The notes under the pieces: model-generated | What the model was told of the DNA's origin: nothing | Seen by the model: the letters and a program-made list of their open reading frames with translations, nothing else | Database searches by the model: none | Translations under genes and position numbers: made by a program | DNA from: an uncultured Mycoplasmatota bacterium | GTDB taxonomy: Bacteria; Bacillota_I; Bacilli_A; RF39; UBA660 | Direction of reading: 5' to 3' | Assembly (NCBI GenBank): GCA_948329525.1 | Contig: CAOJBM010000010.1 | Span: 1-35,303, forward strand | DNA length: 35,303 nucleotides | Shown here: one piece after another, positions 16,719-25,632 of the stretch | Numbering within the stretch: position 1 is the first letter of the stretch | Layout of the letters: the number at the start of each line of letters is the position of its first letter

Positions 16719-16775
16719 TTGAAAAGAGTGTTATAGAATGAATTAGAATTAAATGAAATTAAAGGCAAAATTTTA

Positions 16776-17015
16776 ATGCAAACTCTTAAAAAAGAAACAC
16801 AAAAATATAAAGGATTACAAGAAATACAATCTAGAGAAAAAGAAGCCCAAAAGGAAAATAATAATCAAATAACTAGAGTAGAATATCGTTCACGTTTAAA
16901 AAGATTAAAAGATTATATAATGCTTCAAGTAAATAAAGAAGCAAATTGTGAATACGATAATGACCAAGGTTTAGTTTTCTTTTTAAATCATAAGATGGAT
17001 AATACTGAAAAATAA
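16776..17015 (+). CDS. Small hypothetical protein
   Basis: A 79-residue Lys/Glu/Gln-rich, predicted helical protein, with a basic central part (YRSRLKRLKDYI) and a C-terminal DNDQGLVFFLNHK. AAAGG at 16761-16765, 10 bases before the ATG, supports the start. The same frame is open for 12 more codons upstream (from 16740, after TAG 16734) and reads Glu/Leu-rich sequence there, so the gene may be a truncated form of a longer one. Its stop abuts the end of the convergent NUDIX gene with no gap. Confidence 0.45.
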   Translation: MQTLKKETQKYKGLQEIQSREKEAQKENNNQITRVEYRSRLKRLKDYIMLQVNKEANCEYDNDQGLVFFLNHKMDNTEK

Positions 17016-17519
17016 TTATAATCTAATTTGTAGCCAATCACAATTAATGTTGTGACTTATATTTTTGTATTCTTCTTGTTTTATTAACTCTTTTATCGTT
17101 TTAGGTCTAATATCTAAACTATTGATATCTTTTATATCAAAGATTTTAAATTTATCCCAACCATTGTCTAAATTATTAACTAAATCAAAATTATCTATTT
17201 CCGCATAATAAACAAATTCTATCATATGGAATTGTTTTTCTTTGGCTATATTTTCTTCGATAGAAATAAGTTTATAATCTAAATTTAAATTTAATTCTTC
17301 TTTTATTTCTCTAGTAATCGCCTCTTTAGAGTTTTCTAATAGATTAAGTCTTCCTCCTGGCAATAAAAATGCTTCATGAGTAGTTATTGTTCTCATGTTA
17401 GCTAAAAGAACTCTTTTATACAATTTATCTTTGATAATACAAGAGCTTCTGACGTTAAAATTAATATCATTTATTTCAAACTTAATATCTTGTAAATTTT
17501 CTTTTTTTGTTGTGTTCAT
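17016..17519 (-). CDS. NUDIX hydrolase
   Basis: A 167-residue NUDIX-fold protein expected to cleave a nucleoside diphosphate linked to another group. The NUDIX box runs from G56: G-x5-E62-x7-R70-E71-I72-x-E74-E75, ending with Asn77 where Gly is usual, followed by a hydrophobic residue. The preceding LLPGG is typical. The C-terminal W.....FDIKDI strand-loop resembles ADP-ribose- or NTP-type members, but the substrate cannot be assigned. Upstream, read leftward, TGT-TAAAAT about 25 bases before the ATG is a possible extended -10. Confidence 0.88.
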   Translation of the reverse strand: MNTTKKENLQDIKFEINDINFNVRSSCIIKDKLYKRVLLANMRTITTHEAFLLPGGRLNLLENSKEAITREIKEELNLNLDYKLISIEENIAKEKQFHMIEFVYYAEIDNFDLVNNLDNGWDKFKIFDIKDINSLDIRPKTIKELIKQEEYKNISHNINCDWLQIRL

Positions 17520-17591
17520 ATAATCATCTTGTTAAGAATATTTTAACACATATAATGTATTTAGTATAAGTTTTGGTACATTTGAAATTCA

Positions 17592-17620
17592 TTGACAAGT
17601 GATAGAAAAGATTGTAGGAT
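17592..17620 (+). promoter_or_regulatory. Predicted promoter for the coiled-coil membrane protein
   Basis: TTGACA (17592-17597), 17 bases, then TAGGAT (17615-17620). The predicted leader is about 19 bases. Confidence 0.55.
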
Positions 17621-17645
17621 ATAAAAGCAATTGAGTGGTGATATT

Positions 17646-18293
17646 ATGAAAAATAATAGTTCTTATAATAATAATTTGATTTCTAAGCATTTTATAATAA
17701 AGAACCAATTAAAAATACAAAAGTTGATTATTTTGAAACTTTCTGATGATTTAAATAATTTTCAAATAGCTGAAAGAGAATTAACAACTCAAATTCAACT
17801 ATTAGAAAGTCAAAAAGAACAACTAGAAGAAATGAAAAAAGAAAAAATAATAACAATGTTAATTATGATGGCTACAAGTGTAATTACTTTATCGATTGTG
17901 GGAAATCTTACAGTTTTTACATTTATTGCTAATTTGTTAATTGCTTTTGCAATAAAGGCTGCAATAGAGGCTAAGATTTTTAATAAAGGTGATAAAATAA
18001 GTTTTCCTGATAATTTAGATGAAGATTTAAAAAATACAGATTTAGCATTGCAATATATTGAAAAAATGGTTGTGAAATTAAACCAAGTTATTGCAAGAGA
18101 AAACGAAAAATTACAAGAAATAGAAAATAATAAACATAATGAAAAGACTTTACTAACAGAAATTATTGTAAGCGAAGCTAATAATTATGATAAAATTTTA
18201 GAACAAATTCAAAAAGAAATATGGGATAGTACTTTTGAAGAGATAATTAGTGAATATGACAACAATCAAAGTTTAACATATACGTATGAATAA
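17646..18293 (+). CDS. Coiled-coil membrane protein of unknown function
   Basis: A 215-residue protein. Residues about 30-68 form a Gln/Glu/Lys coiled coil. Residues about 69-107 are hydrophobic and fit two closely spaced membrane helices (around ITMLIMMATSVITLSIV and FTFIANLLIAFAIKA). Residues about 120-165 form a second coiled coil, then an acidic tail. The arrangement suggests a membrane hairpin with both coiled coils on the same side, presumably cytoplasmic. GTGGTGA (17634-17640) 5 bases before ATG 17646 marks this start; the upstream in-frame TTG at 17631 lies before that site. A clear terminator follows, so it is monocistronic. Confidence 0.65.
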   Translation: MKNNSSYNNNLISKHFIIKNQLKIQKLIILKLSDDLNNFQIAERELTTQIQLLESQKEQLEEMKKEKIITMLIMMATSVITLSIVGNLTVFTFIANLLIAFAIKAAIEAKIFNKGDKISFPDNLDEDLKNTDLALQYIEKMVVKLNQVIARENEKLQEIENNKHNEKTLLTEIIVSEANNYDKILEQIQKEIWDSTFEEIISEYDNNQSLTYTYE

Positions 18294-18306
18294 AAAATAA
18301 GGATTG

Positions 18307-18331
18307 AGTACTTAAATTTGAGTACTTTTTT
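18307..18331 (+). terminator. Rho-independent terminator
   Basis: AGTACTTAAA (18307-18316) is an inverted copy of TTTGAGTACT (18317-18326) with one G-U pair, followed by a T-run. It also contains a direct repeat of TTGAGTACTT. It closes the gene at 17646. Confidence 0.75.
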
Positions 18332-18346
18332 CATTCTTAAAAAATT

Positions 18347-18355
18347 TGCTATACT
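18347..18355 (+). promoter_or_regulatory. Extended -10 for the glycosyltransferase
   Basis: TGC-TATACT is a good extended -10; no clear -35 is seen. The leader would be about 59 bases. Confidence 0.4.
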
Positions 18356-18420
18356 GTTAATAGAGATTGCCATTTTTAGTCTTTTGTGATATATTAAATC
18401 TTGTTTTAAGGGGGAAGGTT

Positions 18421-19548
18421 GTGAAAATAGGTTTATTTACTGATAGCTATCATCCGAAAATAAATGGTGTGATAACTAGTGTTGATTCTTTAAAATTTGG
18501 TTTAGAACAACTAGGACATCAAGTTTACATTATAACAGGTGGTAAAACAAAATATCCGATAGAACAGAATAATATATTGTACTTGCCAAGTGTTGATGTT
18601 TCTAAGTGGAATCTGAGAATGATAAATCCGTATACAATTAGTAATATAAATGCTGTTAGAAGTCTAAATTTAGATATTATTCATTCGCATAGCGAATTAA
18701 CAGTTGGTCTTCTTGCAAATAAAGTGGCTAAAGATTATGGAATTTATAAATGTCATACTGCTCATACTTTTTATCATGATTATAGACACTATGCTTTTAA
18801 TAATTTTTTGCATTTAGGAGATATGACAGAAAAATTTATGGTAGAAAACTTTTGCAATTCTAATTGTGATGATTTAATTGTCCCTTCAGAAAAAATGTAT
18901 AGTTATTTAATGAAAGATTTTTCTATTCAAAAAGAGCCTTATATTATAAAAACAGGGATTTATATGCCTTGTTCCCAAAAAAATCAAATTACAAGAGAAA
19001 AATTAGGATTAAGTGAACAAGATTTTATATTATTATATTCAGGAAGATTAGAAAAAGAAAAAAATATTGATTTTCTAATACAATGCCAGAAAGAATTAAA
19101 TAAGATTGATTTAAACATTAAACTATTATTAGTAGGAGATGGCACTTATACAAATTATTTGCAAATGGTGAGTACCAATTCTAAAGAAATTATAATGCTT
19201 GGAAAACTTCCATATGATCAAATGGCTTATTGCTACCAATTGGCAGATTTAACTGTTACAGCTTCCACATCAGAAACACAAGGATTATCTATTTTAGAGT
19301 CACTATATAATGAGATACCGGTTTTGTGCATAAATGATTCTGCATTTGACTATATAGTAAGAGATAATTACAATGGATATTTAATTAAAGATAAAATGGA
19401 CTATATAAATCGTGCTTTAGAATTAAAAATTGACTCTACTAAAATGAATCAACTAAGAGAAAACTGTAAGAAGGATAAAAGAGAATATAGTAGTGTTCAA
19501 TATGCTGAAGAAGTGGAAAAGGTTTATCAAAAAAAATTAACTTTCTAA
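18421..19548 (+). CDS. GT4-family glycosyltransferase, probably glycolipid-forming
   Basis: A 375-residue GT-B fold enzyme. The N-terminal domain opens KIGLFTDSYHPKINGVITSV, typical of diacylglycerol glucosyl- and related lipid glycosyltransferases, and has HSHSELTVG and AHTFYHDYRHYAF acceptor-side segments. The C-terminal donor domain has LLYSGRLEKEKN (Arg/Lys phosphate binding) and the E-x7-E motif in SETQGLSILE. By resemblance to the monoglucosyldiacylglycerol synthases of Acholeplasma and Firmicutes it may make membrane glycolipids at the cytoplasmic face; a cell-wall acceptor is not excluded. GTG 18421 is chosen because AAGGGGGAAGG (18408-18418) precedes it and homology begins there. Confidence 0.88.
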   Translation: MKIGLFTDSYHPKINGVITSVDSLKFGLEQLGHQVYIITGGKTKYPIEQNNILYLPSVDVSKWNLRMINPYTISNINAVRSLNLDIIHSHSELTVGLLANKVAKDYGIYKCHTAHTFYHDYRHYAFNNFLHLGDMTEKFMVENFCNSNCDDLIVPSEKMYSYLMKDFSIQKEPYIIKTGIYMPCSQKNQITREKLGLSEQDFILLYSGRLEKEKNIDFLIQCQKELNKIDLNIKLLLVGDGTYTNYLQMVSTNSKEIIMLGKLPYDQMAYCYQLADLTVTASTSETQGLSILESLYNEIPVLCINDSAFDYIVRDNYNGYLIKDKMDYINRALELKIDSTKMNQLRENCKKDKREYSSVQYAEEVEKVYQKKLTF

Positions 19549-19633
19549 AATAGCAAAATATAATGAGAACTTAATTACTATATTAATAATTTTATTTGTC
19601 TTTAAATTTCATCAAAAAACTGCAAAAAAATGC

Positions 19634-19662
19634 TTGCATTTCATATAATTTAATGGTAACAT
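19634..19662 (+). promoter_or_regulatory. Promoter of the S10-spc-alpha ribosomal operon
   Basis: TTGCAT (19634-19639), 17 bases, then an extended -10 TGG-TAACAT (hexamer 19657-19662). This is the only good promoter seen before L17, consistent with one long transcript. The stretch 19549-19633 shows no gene. Confidence 0.6.
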
Positions 19663-19668
19663 TAATCT

Positions 19669-19795
19669 TGTATGACTGCATAGATGTGTGAGGTTGCTGA
19701 TACACTAGGAGATGTTGTTAAATACTTTTCCTAAATCAGGGAATTCATTACGGAGCGAGTCTATACTAGATATAGGCGAAAGGAGGACATTGTTA
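19669..19795 (+). promoter_or_regulatory. Structured S10-operon leader, possible ribosomal-protein autoregulatory site
   Basis: About 127 bases of untranslated leader precede S10, several times longer than other leaders here. It is less AT-rich than its surroundings. It holds GTCTATA (19759-19765) paired with TATAGGC (19771-19777) over CTAGA, just before the AAGGAGG site, and a GTGT/ACAC pair further upstream (about 19686-19704). In bacteria S10 leaders are commonly autoregulated, by L4 in Escherichia coli. Here that is inferred from position and structure only. Confidence 0.45.
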
Positions 19796-20101
19796 ATGTC
19801 AAGTAACAAAGTTCGTATCAATCTTAAAGCATATGACCATCGTGTTTTAGACCAAGCATGTGCTAAGATTGTAGAAACTATCAAAAGAACAGGTGGCGAA
19901 GTATCTGGACCAGTACCACTTCCAACAGAAGTTGAAAAAGTTACAGTACTAAGAGCTGTTCACAAATACAAGGATTCAAGAGAACAATTTGAAATGAGAA
20001 CTCATAAAAGACTAATTGTTATTACAAATCCTAGTAAAGAAACTGTTGATGCATTAACTCGTTTGGATTTACCAAGTGGTGTTGATATCAAAATTAAATA
20101 A
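19796..20101 (+). CDS. rpsJ: Small subunit ribosomal protein S10
   Basis: At 101 residues this is the normal length. It is part of the 30S head and, as NusE, of antitermination complexes with NusB. Family sequence is seen in the N-terminal [25 protein letters not shown], and THKRLI....P..ETVDAL. ATG 19796 is the true start because AAGGAGG (19780-19786) lies before it and homology begins there; the in-frame codons back to 19712 belong to the structured leader. It is the first gene of the ribosomal cluster. Confidence 0.98.
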   Translation: MSSNKVRINLKAYDHRVLDQACAKIVETIKRTGGEVSGPVPLPTEVEKVTVLRAVHKYKDSREQFEMRTHKRLIVITNPSKETVDALTRLDLPSGVDIKIK

Positions 20102-20122
20102 TAAATAATTGGAGGTAAGAAA

Positions 20123-20959
20123 ATGAAAGGAATCTTAGGACGCAAAGTTGGAATGACTCAGGTATTTACAAAAGATGGAAAATTAATTCCAGTTACAGTA
20201 GTATCCGTAAGTCCCAACGTTGTTACACAAATAAGAACAGAAGAAAAAGATGGCTATAGTGCTATCCAACTAGCAACTGTTGATAAAAAAGAAAAAAATG
20301 CAAGTAAAGCTAGTATCGGCCATGCTAAAAAAGCTGGCACAACTCCTAAGCGCTTCTTAAAAGAAATTAGAAACTTTGAAGGAACTTATAATTTAGGAGA
20401 TACTGTGGGTGTAGATATATTTGCAGCAGGTGAATATGTTGATGTCACTGGAACAAATAAAGGAAAAGGATTTCAGGGTGTTATCAAAAGACATGGTCAA
20501 AAAAGTGGACCATCAGGACATGGCTCAAGATATCATAGAAGACCAGGTTCAATGGGAACAATGCGACCAATGCGTGTTATGCCTGGTAAGAAATTACCTG
20601 GACATATGGGTAATGTCACAACAACTATTCAAAATCTTGAAATTATCGAAGTTAATACTAGCGAAAATTACATTTTAGTTAGTGGAAATATTCCAGGAGC
20701 AAAAGGAGCTTTAGTTTTAATCAAATCAGCTGTTAAAAAAGATAAAGCTAAAGAACCTAAAGAATTAATGTCTTATGCTTCTGAAACTGTAGTTGATGAA
20801 GTAGTAGAAGAAGTTACTACTGAAACTGAAGTTACAACTGAAGAAATAGCGGAAGAACCAGTAGAAAATAAGGAAGAAGTAGTAGAAAAAAAGGAAGAAG
20901 AAACTACGGAAACTACTACAGAAACTACAGAAAATGATAACCAAGGAGAAAGCGCTTAA
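20123..20959 (+). CDS. rplC: Large subunit ribosomal protein L3 with acidic C-terminal tail
   Basis: A 278-residue protein; typical bacterial L3 is 205-215. Residues 1-206 are a normal L3 with [20 protein letters not shown]...[28 protein letters not shown] and LPGHMG; the Q-rich tip loop approaches the peptidyl transferase centre. Residues 207-278 are an extra tail made mostly of Glu, Thr and Val (runs such as [13 protein letters not shown] and [11 protein letters not shown]), strongly acidic in an otherwise basic protein. The tail is continuous with L3 and L4 follows 25 bases later, so it is not a separate gene. GGAGG at 20111-20115 sets the start. Confidence 0.97.
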   Translation: MKGILGRKVGMTQVFTKDGKLIPVTVVSVSPNVVTQIRTEEKDGYSAIQLATVDKKEKNASKASIGHAKKAGTTPKRFLKEIRNFEGTYNLGDTVGVDIFAAGEYVDVTGTNKGKGFQGVIKRHGQKSGPSGHGSRYHRRPGSMGTMRPMRVMPGKKLPGHMGNVTTTIQNLEIIEVNTSENYILVSGNIPGAKGALVLIKSAVKKDKAKEPKELMSYASETVVDEVVEEVTTETEVTTEEIAEEPVENKEEVVEKKEEETTETTTETTENDNQGESA

Positions 20960-20983
20960 AGACGCTAGAAAGGTGAATCAAAG

Positions 20984-21607
20984 ATGGCAAAGATAAAATT
21001 AATAAATACAAAAGGTGAACAATTAAAAGACATAACACTTGCTGATAGTGTTTGGAAAATTGAAGTAAATGATATTGTTCTAAAAAAAGCAATCGACTTA
21101 CAACTTGCTGCTTTAAGACAAGGAACTGCTAAAACAAAGACTCGTTCTGAAGTATCTGGTGGTGGCAGAAAACCTTGGAAGCAAAAAGGAACAGGTCGTG
21201 CACGTCAAGGTTCAACAAGAGCTACACAATGGCGTGGTGGTGGAATCTCAGGTGGTGTAACTCCAAGAGACTACACATTCAAAATGAATAAAAAAGAAAG
21301 AGTACTAGCTTTAAAATCAGCTTTAACTCATAAATATATTGATAAAGAACTAGTTGTAATTGATAATGTTACATTAAAGACTTTAAAAACAAAAGAAGTT
21401 AAAGAAATATTAAAGACATTAAATCTTGATGGCAAAGTATTATTTGTGACGTTAGATGATAATGAAAACTTATATATGGCTACTAGAAACTTAGGATATG
21501 CATACTCTATCATGGCAGATGAAATCAACTGCTTAGATATAGTTAATAGCGATATTCTAGTAGTAGAAGAAGCTGCTCTATCTGTGATTGAGGAGGCACT
21601 TAAATAA
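20984..21607 (+). CDS. rplD: Large subunit ribosomal protein L4
   Basis: A 207-residue 50S protein that lines the exit tunnel through its long internal loop, seen here as the Gly/Arg/Lys-rich region from [19 protein letters not shown] to WRGGGISGG. In several bacteria L4 also represses its own operon through the leader. GAAAGGTGA precedes the ATG, and the last base of the stop is the first base of the L23 start (TAATG), so L23 is translationally coupled. Confidence 0.98.
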   Translation: MAKIKLINTKGEQLKDITLADSVWKIEVNDIVLKKAIDLQLAALRQGTAKTKTRSEVSGGGRKPWKQKGTGRARQGSTRATQWRGGGISGGVTPRDYTFKMNKKERVLALKSALTHKYIDKELVVIDNVTLKTLKTKEVKEILKTLNLDGKVLFVTLDDNENLYMATRNLGYAYSIMADEINCLDIVNSDILVVEEAALSVIEEALK

Positions 21608-21882
21608 TGAAAGATTATACTGATATTATTATCGCTCCAGTAATTACTGAAAAATCAGCAACTGCTTCTGAAAATAATGTATATACATTCAAAGTAGCAA
21701 AAAGTGCTAATAAAATTCAAATCAAAAAAGCTATTGAAGCGGCATTTAAAGTAACTGTTACGAAAGTAAATACATTAAATACTAAAGCAAAGAAAAAAAG
21801 AGTTGGAAGATATACTGGAATGACAAAAACTTATAAGAAAGCAATTGTTACTGTTAAAGACGGTGACAAAATCGAATTTTAG
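21607..21882 (+). CDS. rplW: Large subunit ribosomal protein L23
   Basis: A 91-residue protein at the tunnel exit, where trigger factor and SRP dock. It shows the family opening APVITEKS, the [15 protein letters not shown] helix and KVNTLN....KRVGR...T. Its ATG overlaps the L4 stop by one base. Confidence 0.97.
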   Translation: MKDYTDIIIAPVITEKSATASENNVYTFKVAKSANKIQIKKAIEAAFKVTVTKVNTLNTKAKKKRVGRYTGMTKTYKKAIVTVKDGDKIEF

Positions 21883-21896
21883 AAGGAGTGGAAAAA

Positions 21897-22730
21897 ATGC
21901 CAATAAAGAAATATAAACCAACGACTAATGGTCGTCGTGGGATGAGTACTTTAGCTAACACAGAACTTACAACTTCTACTCCAGAAAAATCTCTACTTGT
22001 AACAAAGAACAAAACAGGTGGAAGAAACAATCAAGGTAGAATGACAGTTCAACACATTGGTGGTGGAGCTAAACAAAAATACAGAATGATTGATTTTAAA
22101 AGAAACAAAATTGGTGTTCCAGGTCGTGTTGCATCAATTGAATATGACCCAAATAGAAATGCTAATATTTGTTTAATTATCTATAAAGATGGAGAAAAAA
22201 GATATATTATCGCTCCAAAAGATATTGAAGTAGGAAGTATTATTGAAAATGGTGTTAATGCCGATATCAAAGTAGGTAATGCCCTACCTTTAGAAAATAT
22301 TCCTGTTGGTACAGTGGTTCATTGTATCGAACTAAAACCAGGTAAAGGCGCAGAAATTTGTCGTAGTGCAGGAACAAGTGCTCAAATACTAGGTAGAGAA
22401 GGCAAATATGTTATGCTAAGACTTCAATCTGGTGAAACAAGAAAAGTTTTAGGAACATGTATGGCAACTATCGGAGTAGTTGGAAATGAAGACTATGAAC
22501 TAGTAAACTTAGGAAAAGCTGGAAGAAAAAGACATATGGGTATTCGTCCTACAAACCGTGGTTCTGTTATGAACCCTAATGACCATCCACATGGTGGTGG
22601 TGAAGGACGTGCACCTATTGGACGTAAAGGACCAGTTACTCCTTGGGGTAAACCAGCACTTGGATATAAAACTCGTAATAAGAAGAAAGCATCTAGTAAG
22701 CTAATTGTTAGCCGTAAGAAAAAGAAATAG
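21897..22730 (+). CDS. rplB: Large subunit ribosomal protein L2
   Basis: A 277-residue 23S-binding protein needed for subunit association and peptidyl transfer. Both domains are present: the N-terminal OB-like and SH3-like parts, and the C-terminal [18 protein letters not shown] loop with the functionally important His at about 230, followed by the basic tail. GAAGGAG (21882-21888) lies 8 bases before ATG 21897; a GTG at 21888 overlaps that site and is rejected as a start. Confidence 0.98.
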   Translation: MPIKKYKPTTNGRRGMSTLANTELTTSTPEKSLLVTKNKTGGRNNQGRMTVQHIGGGAKQKYRMIDFKRNKIGVPGRVASIEYDPNRNANICLIIYKDGEKRYIIAPKDIEVGSIIENGVNADIKVGNALPLENIPVGTVVHCIELKPGKGAEICRSAGTSAQILGREGKYVMLRLQSGETRKVLGTCMATIGVVGNEDYELVNLGKAGRKRHMGIRPTNRGSVMNPNDHPHGGGEGRAPIGRKGPVTPWGKPALGYKTRNKKKASSKLIVSRKKKK

Positions 22731-22742
22731 GAGGAAAGAAAG

Positions 22743-23006
22743 ATGGCAAGAAGTTTGAAAAAAGGACCTTATGTATTCGATAGATTACTTAGTAAGGTTC
22801 AAGAATTAAATAAAAACAATAAAAAAGAAGTTATCAAGACTTGGTCTCGTCGTTCAACAATCTATCCTGATTTCATCGGACATACATTTGCAGTACATAA
22901 TGGTAAAGAATTTATTCCTGTTTATGTTACTGAAGATATGGTTGGACATAAGCTTGGAGAATTTGCGATGACTCGTAAATTCGGCGGACATGCTGGACAA
23001 AAGTAG
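22743..23006 (+). CDS. rpsS: Small subunit ribosomal protein S19
   Basis: An 87-residue 30S head protein, a few residues shorter than usual (about 92) because the basic C-terminal tail ends early at GGHAGQK. Conserved [23 protein letters not shown], and [13 protein letters not shown] are present. AGGAGG precedes it at 22730-22735. Confidence 0.97.
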   Translation: MARSLKKGPYVFDRLLSKVQELNKNNKKEVIKTWSRRSTIYPDFIGHTFAVHNGKEFIPVYVTEDMVGHKLGEFAMTRKFGGHAGQK

Positions 23007-23020
23007 GAGGGAAATAAGTA

Positions 23021-23365
23021 ATGGAAGCATATGCAATACATAAAGGTGCAATGATAGCTCCAAGAAAAGCAAGAATGACACTTGACCTTATAAGAGGAAA
23101 AGATGTAGCTACTGCCGAAGCTATCTTAAAAAACACAAATACAAAAGCAAGTAGATTAATTGAAAAAGTATTAAAATCTGCTATCGCTAATGCTGTTAAT
23201 AATAATGGTGCTAATGAATCTCAATTATTTATCTCTTCTTGCTATATTAATCCAGGACAAGTTCTAAAAAGAATTAAATTCGGAAGCAGAACAAAAGTTG
23301 ATAGAAGAGATAAAAGAACAAGTCATATTACTATCAAAGTAAGTGATAATAAGGAGGCTAAATAA
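23021..23365 (+). CDS. rplV: Large subunit ribosomal protein L22
   Basis: A 114-residue tunnel-wall protein. It has the family opening ([16 protein letters not shown]), the central helix and the tunnel hairpin [23 protein letters not shown], shortened by the family standard at its tip. GGAGG lies 9 bases before the ATG, and its 3' end carries the ribosome binding site of S3. Confidence 0.97.
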   Translation: MEAYAIHKGAMIAPRKARMTLDLIRGKDVATAEAILKNTNTKASRLIEKVLKSAIANAVNNNGANESQLFISSCYINPGQVLKRIKFGSRTKVDRRDKRTSHITIKVSDNKEAK

Positions 23366-23366
23366 T

Positions 23367-24044
23367 ATGGGACAAAAAGTTAATCCAATCGGCCTAAGAA
23401 TCGGAGTAAATAAAGATTGGGATTCTAAATGGTTTGCATCTAAAAAAGATTTTGGGGATTTATTAAACAAAGATATTAAAATTCGTGAATATATTGCCAA
23501 AGAACTAAAAGATGCTGCTGTTGCATCAGTTATTATTGAAAGAAACCCAAAAAGAACAGAAGTTAAAATCAACTCTGCTAAACCAGGTATCATTATTGGT
23601 AAAGGTGGAGAAGATATTGAAAAATTGAAGAAAGCCTTAAAAAAATTAGTAGATGAAGATATATATGTATCAATAGTAGAAGTTAAAAATCCTGATTTGA
23701 ATGCTCAATTAGTAGCTGACCAAATAGCTAGCCAAATCGAAGCCAGAGCTCCATTTAGAAGTGCTCAAAAACGTGCTATTAGAAACACAATGAAAGCAGG
23801 AGCTAAAGGAATTAAAACGTCTGTATCAGGTCGCCTAGCAGGAGCTGAAATGGCAAGAACTGAAGGTTATACTGAGGGTACAGTTCCTCTACATACTTTA
23901 AGAGCTAATATTGATTATGCTATAAGTGAAGCAAATACTACTTATGGTAAGATTGGTGTGAAAGTATGGATTTACAAAGGAGAAATCCTTCCTACTAAGG
24001 CAAGGAAAGGAGTTACAAAAGATGTTAATTCCCAAAAGAACTAA
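23367..24044 (+). CDS. rpsC: Small subunit ribosomal protein S3
   Basis: A 225-residue mRNA-entry-site protein. It opens [13 protein letters not shown] and has a KH type II domain with the GKGG loop at 78-81. The C-terminal domain has [26 protein letters not shown]-type (here SGRLAGAE) and the LRA.IDYA segment. ATG 23367 is used because GGAGG (23352-23356) precedes it; the upstream in-frame GTG 23343 lies inside L22. It overlaps L16 by 23 bases. Confidence 0.98.
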   Translation: MGQKVNPIGLRIGVNKDWDSKWFASKKDFGDLLNKDIKIREYIAKELKDAAVASVIIERNPKRTEVKINSAKPGIIIGKGGEDIEKLKKALKKLVDEDIYVSIVEVKNPDLNAQLVADQIASQIEARAPFRSAQKRAIRNTMKAGAKGIKTSVSGRLAGAEMARTEGYTEGTVPLHTLRANIDYAISEANTTYGKIGVKVWIYKGEILPTKARKGVTKDVNSQKN

Positions 24045-24456
24045 ATATCGTAAACCACATCGTATATCATATGATGGACATGCAAGAGGTAATTTAGAAT
24101 TACAATTTGGTGAATATGGTTTACAAGCCAAAGAAGGAGCATGGATAAGTGCTCGGCAAATAGAAGCAGCTCGTATAGCAATGACTCGTTATATGAAACG
24201 TGGTGGAAAAGTATGGATAAATATTTTTCCACACATGGCTCGTACTAAAAAACCTTTAGAACAAAGACAAGGTACTGGTAAAGGTAACGTAGAAGAATGG
24301 GTAGCAGTAGTAAAAACTGGTAAAATCATGTTTGAAGTTGGGGGCGTTTCTGAAAGTATTGCAAGAGAAGCTCTAAGACTTGCTAGTCATAAACTACCTA
24401 TTAAAACAAAATTTGTTAAAAAGGAAGTAAAGGGTGGTGAATCAAATGAAGGTTAA
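24022..24456 (+). CDS. rplP: Large subunit ribosomal protein L16
   Basis: A 144-residue protein near the A site. It opens [12 protein letters not shown], with [26 protein letters not shown], the PEKP region as [14 protein letters not shown], and [17 protein letters not shown]. The start is within the end of S3 with GGAAAGGAG about 9 bases before. The 3' end overlaps L29 by 11 bases. Confidence 0.98.
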   Translation: MLIPKRTKYRKPHRISYDGHARGNLELQFGEYGLQAKEGAWISARQIEAARIAMTRYMKRGGKVWINIFPHMARTKKPLEQRQGTGKGNVEEWVAVVKTGKIMFEVGGVSESIAREALRLASHKLPIKTKFVKKEVKGGESNEG

Positions 24457-24658
24457 TGAAAAATTACAAGATTTAAGAAAACTTGAAAATGCTGAATTAG
24501 AAATAAAAATCAAAGAAGCAAAGGAAGAACTATTTGGTTTAAGACTAAAACAATCAACAGGAACTTTAGAAAAACCTAATAAGATTCACGAACTTAGAAA
24601 AGATATCGCTAGAATGAAAACTATTCTAAGCGAAAGAAAAATTGGAGGCGAAAAATAA
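24446..24658 (+). CDS. rpmC: Large subunit ribosomal protein L29
   Basis: A 70-residue two-helix protein at the tunnel exit. It shows the [27 protein letters not shown] helix and the I.ELRKDIAR...TILSER ending. ATG 24446 follows AAAGGGTGGTGA; two in-frame GTG codons at 24434-24439 form part of that site. It overlaps S17 by one base (TAATG). Confidence 0.96.
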   Translation: MKVNEKLQDLRKLENAELEIKIKEAKEELFGLRLKQSTGTLEKPNKIHELRKDIARMKTILSERKIGGEK

Positions 24659-24918
24659 TGGCAGAAACTAAAAGACAAGAATTAATTGGTAAAGTTGTTA
24701 GTGCTAAATGCGATAAAACTATTACTGTTTTAGTTGAAACTTATAAAAAGCATCCACTATATGGAAAAAGAGTTAAATACTCAAAGAAATATGTAGCTCA
24801 TGATGAACAAAACAAAGCTAAAGAAGGAGATACAGTTAAAATAGTAGCAACTAGACCATTATCTAAAACAAAAAGATATGAATTAGTTGAAGTACTAATT
24901 GAAGCTGTTATCCTATAG
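24658..24918 (+). CDS. rpsQ: Small subunit ribosomal protein S17
   Basis: An 86-residue OB-fold protein binding 16S helices 7 and 11. It contains [35 protein letters not shown] and [15 protein letters not shown]. It starts on the last base of the L29 stop. Confidence 0.97.
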   Translation: MAETKRQELIGKVVSAKCDKTITVLVETYKKHPLYGKRVKYSKKYVAHDEQNKAKEGDTVKIVATRPLSKTKRYELVEVLIEAVIL

Positions 24919-24930
24919 GAGGTACTTATT

Positions 24931-25299
24931 ATGTTAATGCAAGAATCAAGACTTAAAGTTGCTGACAACTCTGGAGCTAGAGAAATCCTTGTAATTAGGG
25001 TAATGGGTGGCTCTAAAGTAAGATATGGAAATATCGGAGATATAGTAGTAGGAACAGTAAAGAAAGCTATTCCAAATAGTAATATTAAAAAAGGTAAAGT
25101 AGTCAAAGCTGTAATAGTTAGAACAGTACAAGGTGTAAGACGTGCAGATGGCTCATATATCAAATTTGATGATAATGCTTGTGTCTTAATCAAAGATGAT
25201 AAGAGTCCAGTAGGAACAAGAGTTTTAGGACCAGTTGCTCGTGAGTTAAGAGATAAAGACTTCATGAAAATCGTATCTCTTGCACCAGAAGTATTATAA
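24931..25299 (+). CDS. rplN: Large subunit ribosomal protein L14
   Basis: A 122-residue five-stranded-barrel protein at the subunit interface. It has the family opening [34 protein letters not shown]-type (here [16 protein letters not shown]), FDDNACVLI and [24 protein letters not shown] at 24917-24922 precedes the ATG. Confidence 0.98.
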   Translation: MLMQESRLKVADNSGAREILVIRVMGGSKVRYGNIGDIVVGTVKKAIPNSNIKKGKVVKAVIVRTVQGVRRADGSYIKFDDNACVLIKDDKSPVGTRVLGPVARELRDKDFMKIVSLAPEVL

Positions 25300-25309
25300 G
25301 GAGGCCAAT

Positions 25310-25624
25310 ATGAAAATTAAAGTTGGAGATAATGTTAAAATAATTACTGGTAAAGACAAGGGCAAAGAGGGAAAAGTAATCAAAACTCTAAAAACTAAAG
25401 ACAAAGTTATTGTTGAAGGCATAAATGTTGTTAAAAAGCACATTAAACCTGGAAGAACTAACGAAACAGGTGGAATTATCGATATAGAAGCTCCTATTCA
25501 TGTTTCAAACGTTAAAAAAATAGAAAAAGCTACAAAACCTAAAAAAGAAGAAAAAGCTGTAAAAGAAGCTAAAGAAGTAAAAACTACTGCTAAAAAAGAA
25601 ACTAAAAAGAAAGCTAGCAAATAG
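25310..25624 (+). CDS. rplX: Large subunit ribosomal protein L24 with an atypical C-terminus
   Basis: A 104-residue protein that helps start 50S assembly. Residues 1-66 are a normal KOW/SH3 domain ([20 protein letters not shown]) through EAPIHVSNV. The usual segment after this (roughly DPKTGKPTRVG...KVR.AKKSGE) is missing. A Lys/Ala/Glu/Thr low-complexity tail (about residues 67-104, containing KPKKEEK and [10 protein letters not shown]) takes its place. The overall length therefore looks normal although the content differs. AAGGAGG at 25298-25304 lies 5 bases before ATG 25310. Confidence 0.95.
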   Translation: MKIKVGDNVKIITGKDKGKEGKVIKTLKTKDKVIVEGINVVKKHIKPGRTNETGGIIDIEAPIHVSNVKKIEKATKPKKEEKAVKEAKEVKTTAKKETKKKASK

Positions 25625-25632
25625 GTGATGAT

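Noticed and set aside
16738-16776. Frameshifted upstream start for the 79-residue gene
   Set aside because: The ATG at 16738 is out of frame and runs into a stop at once, while ATG 16776 has its own AAAGG site; truncation is possible but not shown.
24798-25265. 155-codon open frame on the minus strand across S17/L14
   Set aside because: Shadow of two conserved ribosomal protein genes; no start signal.
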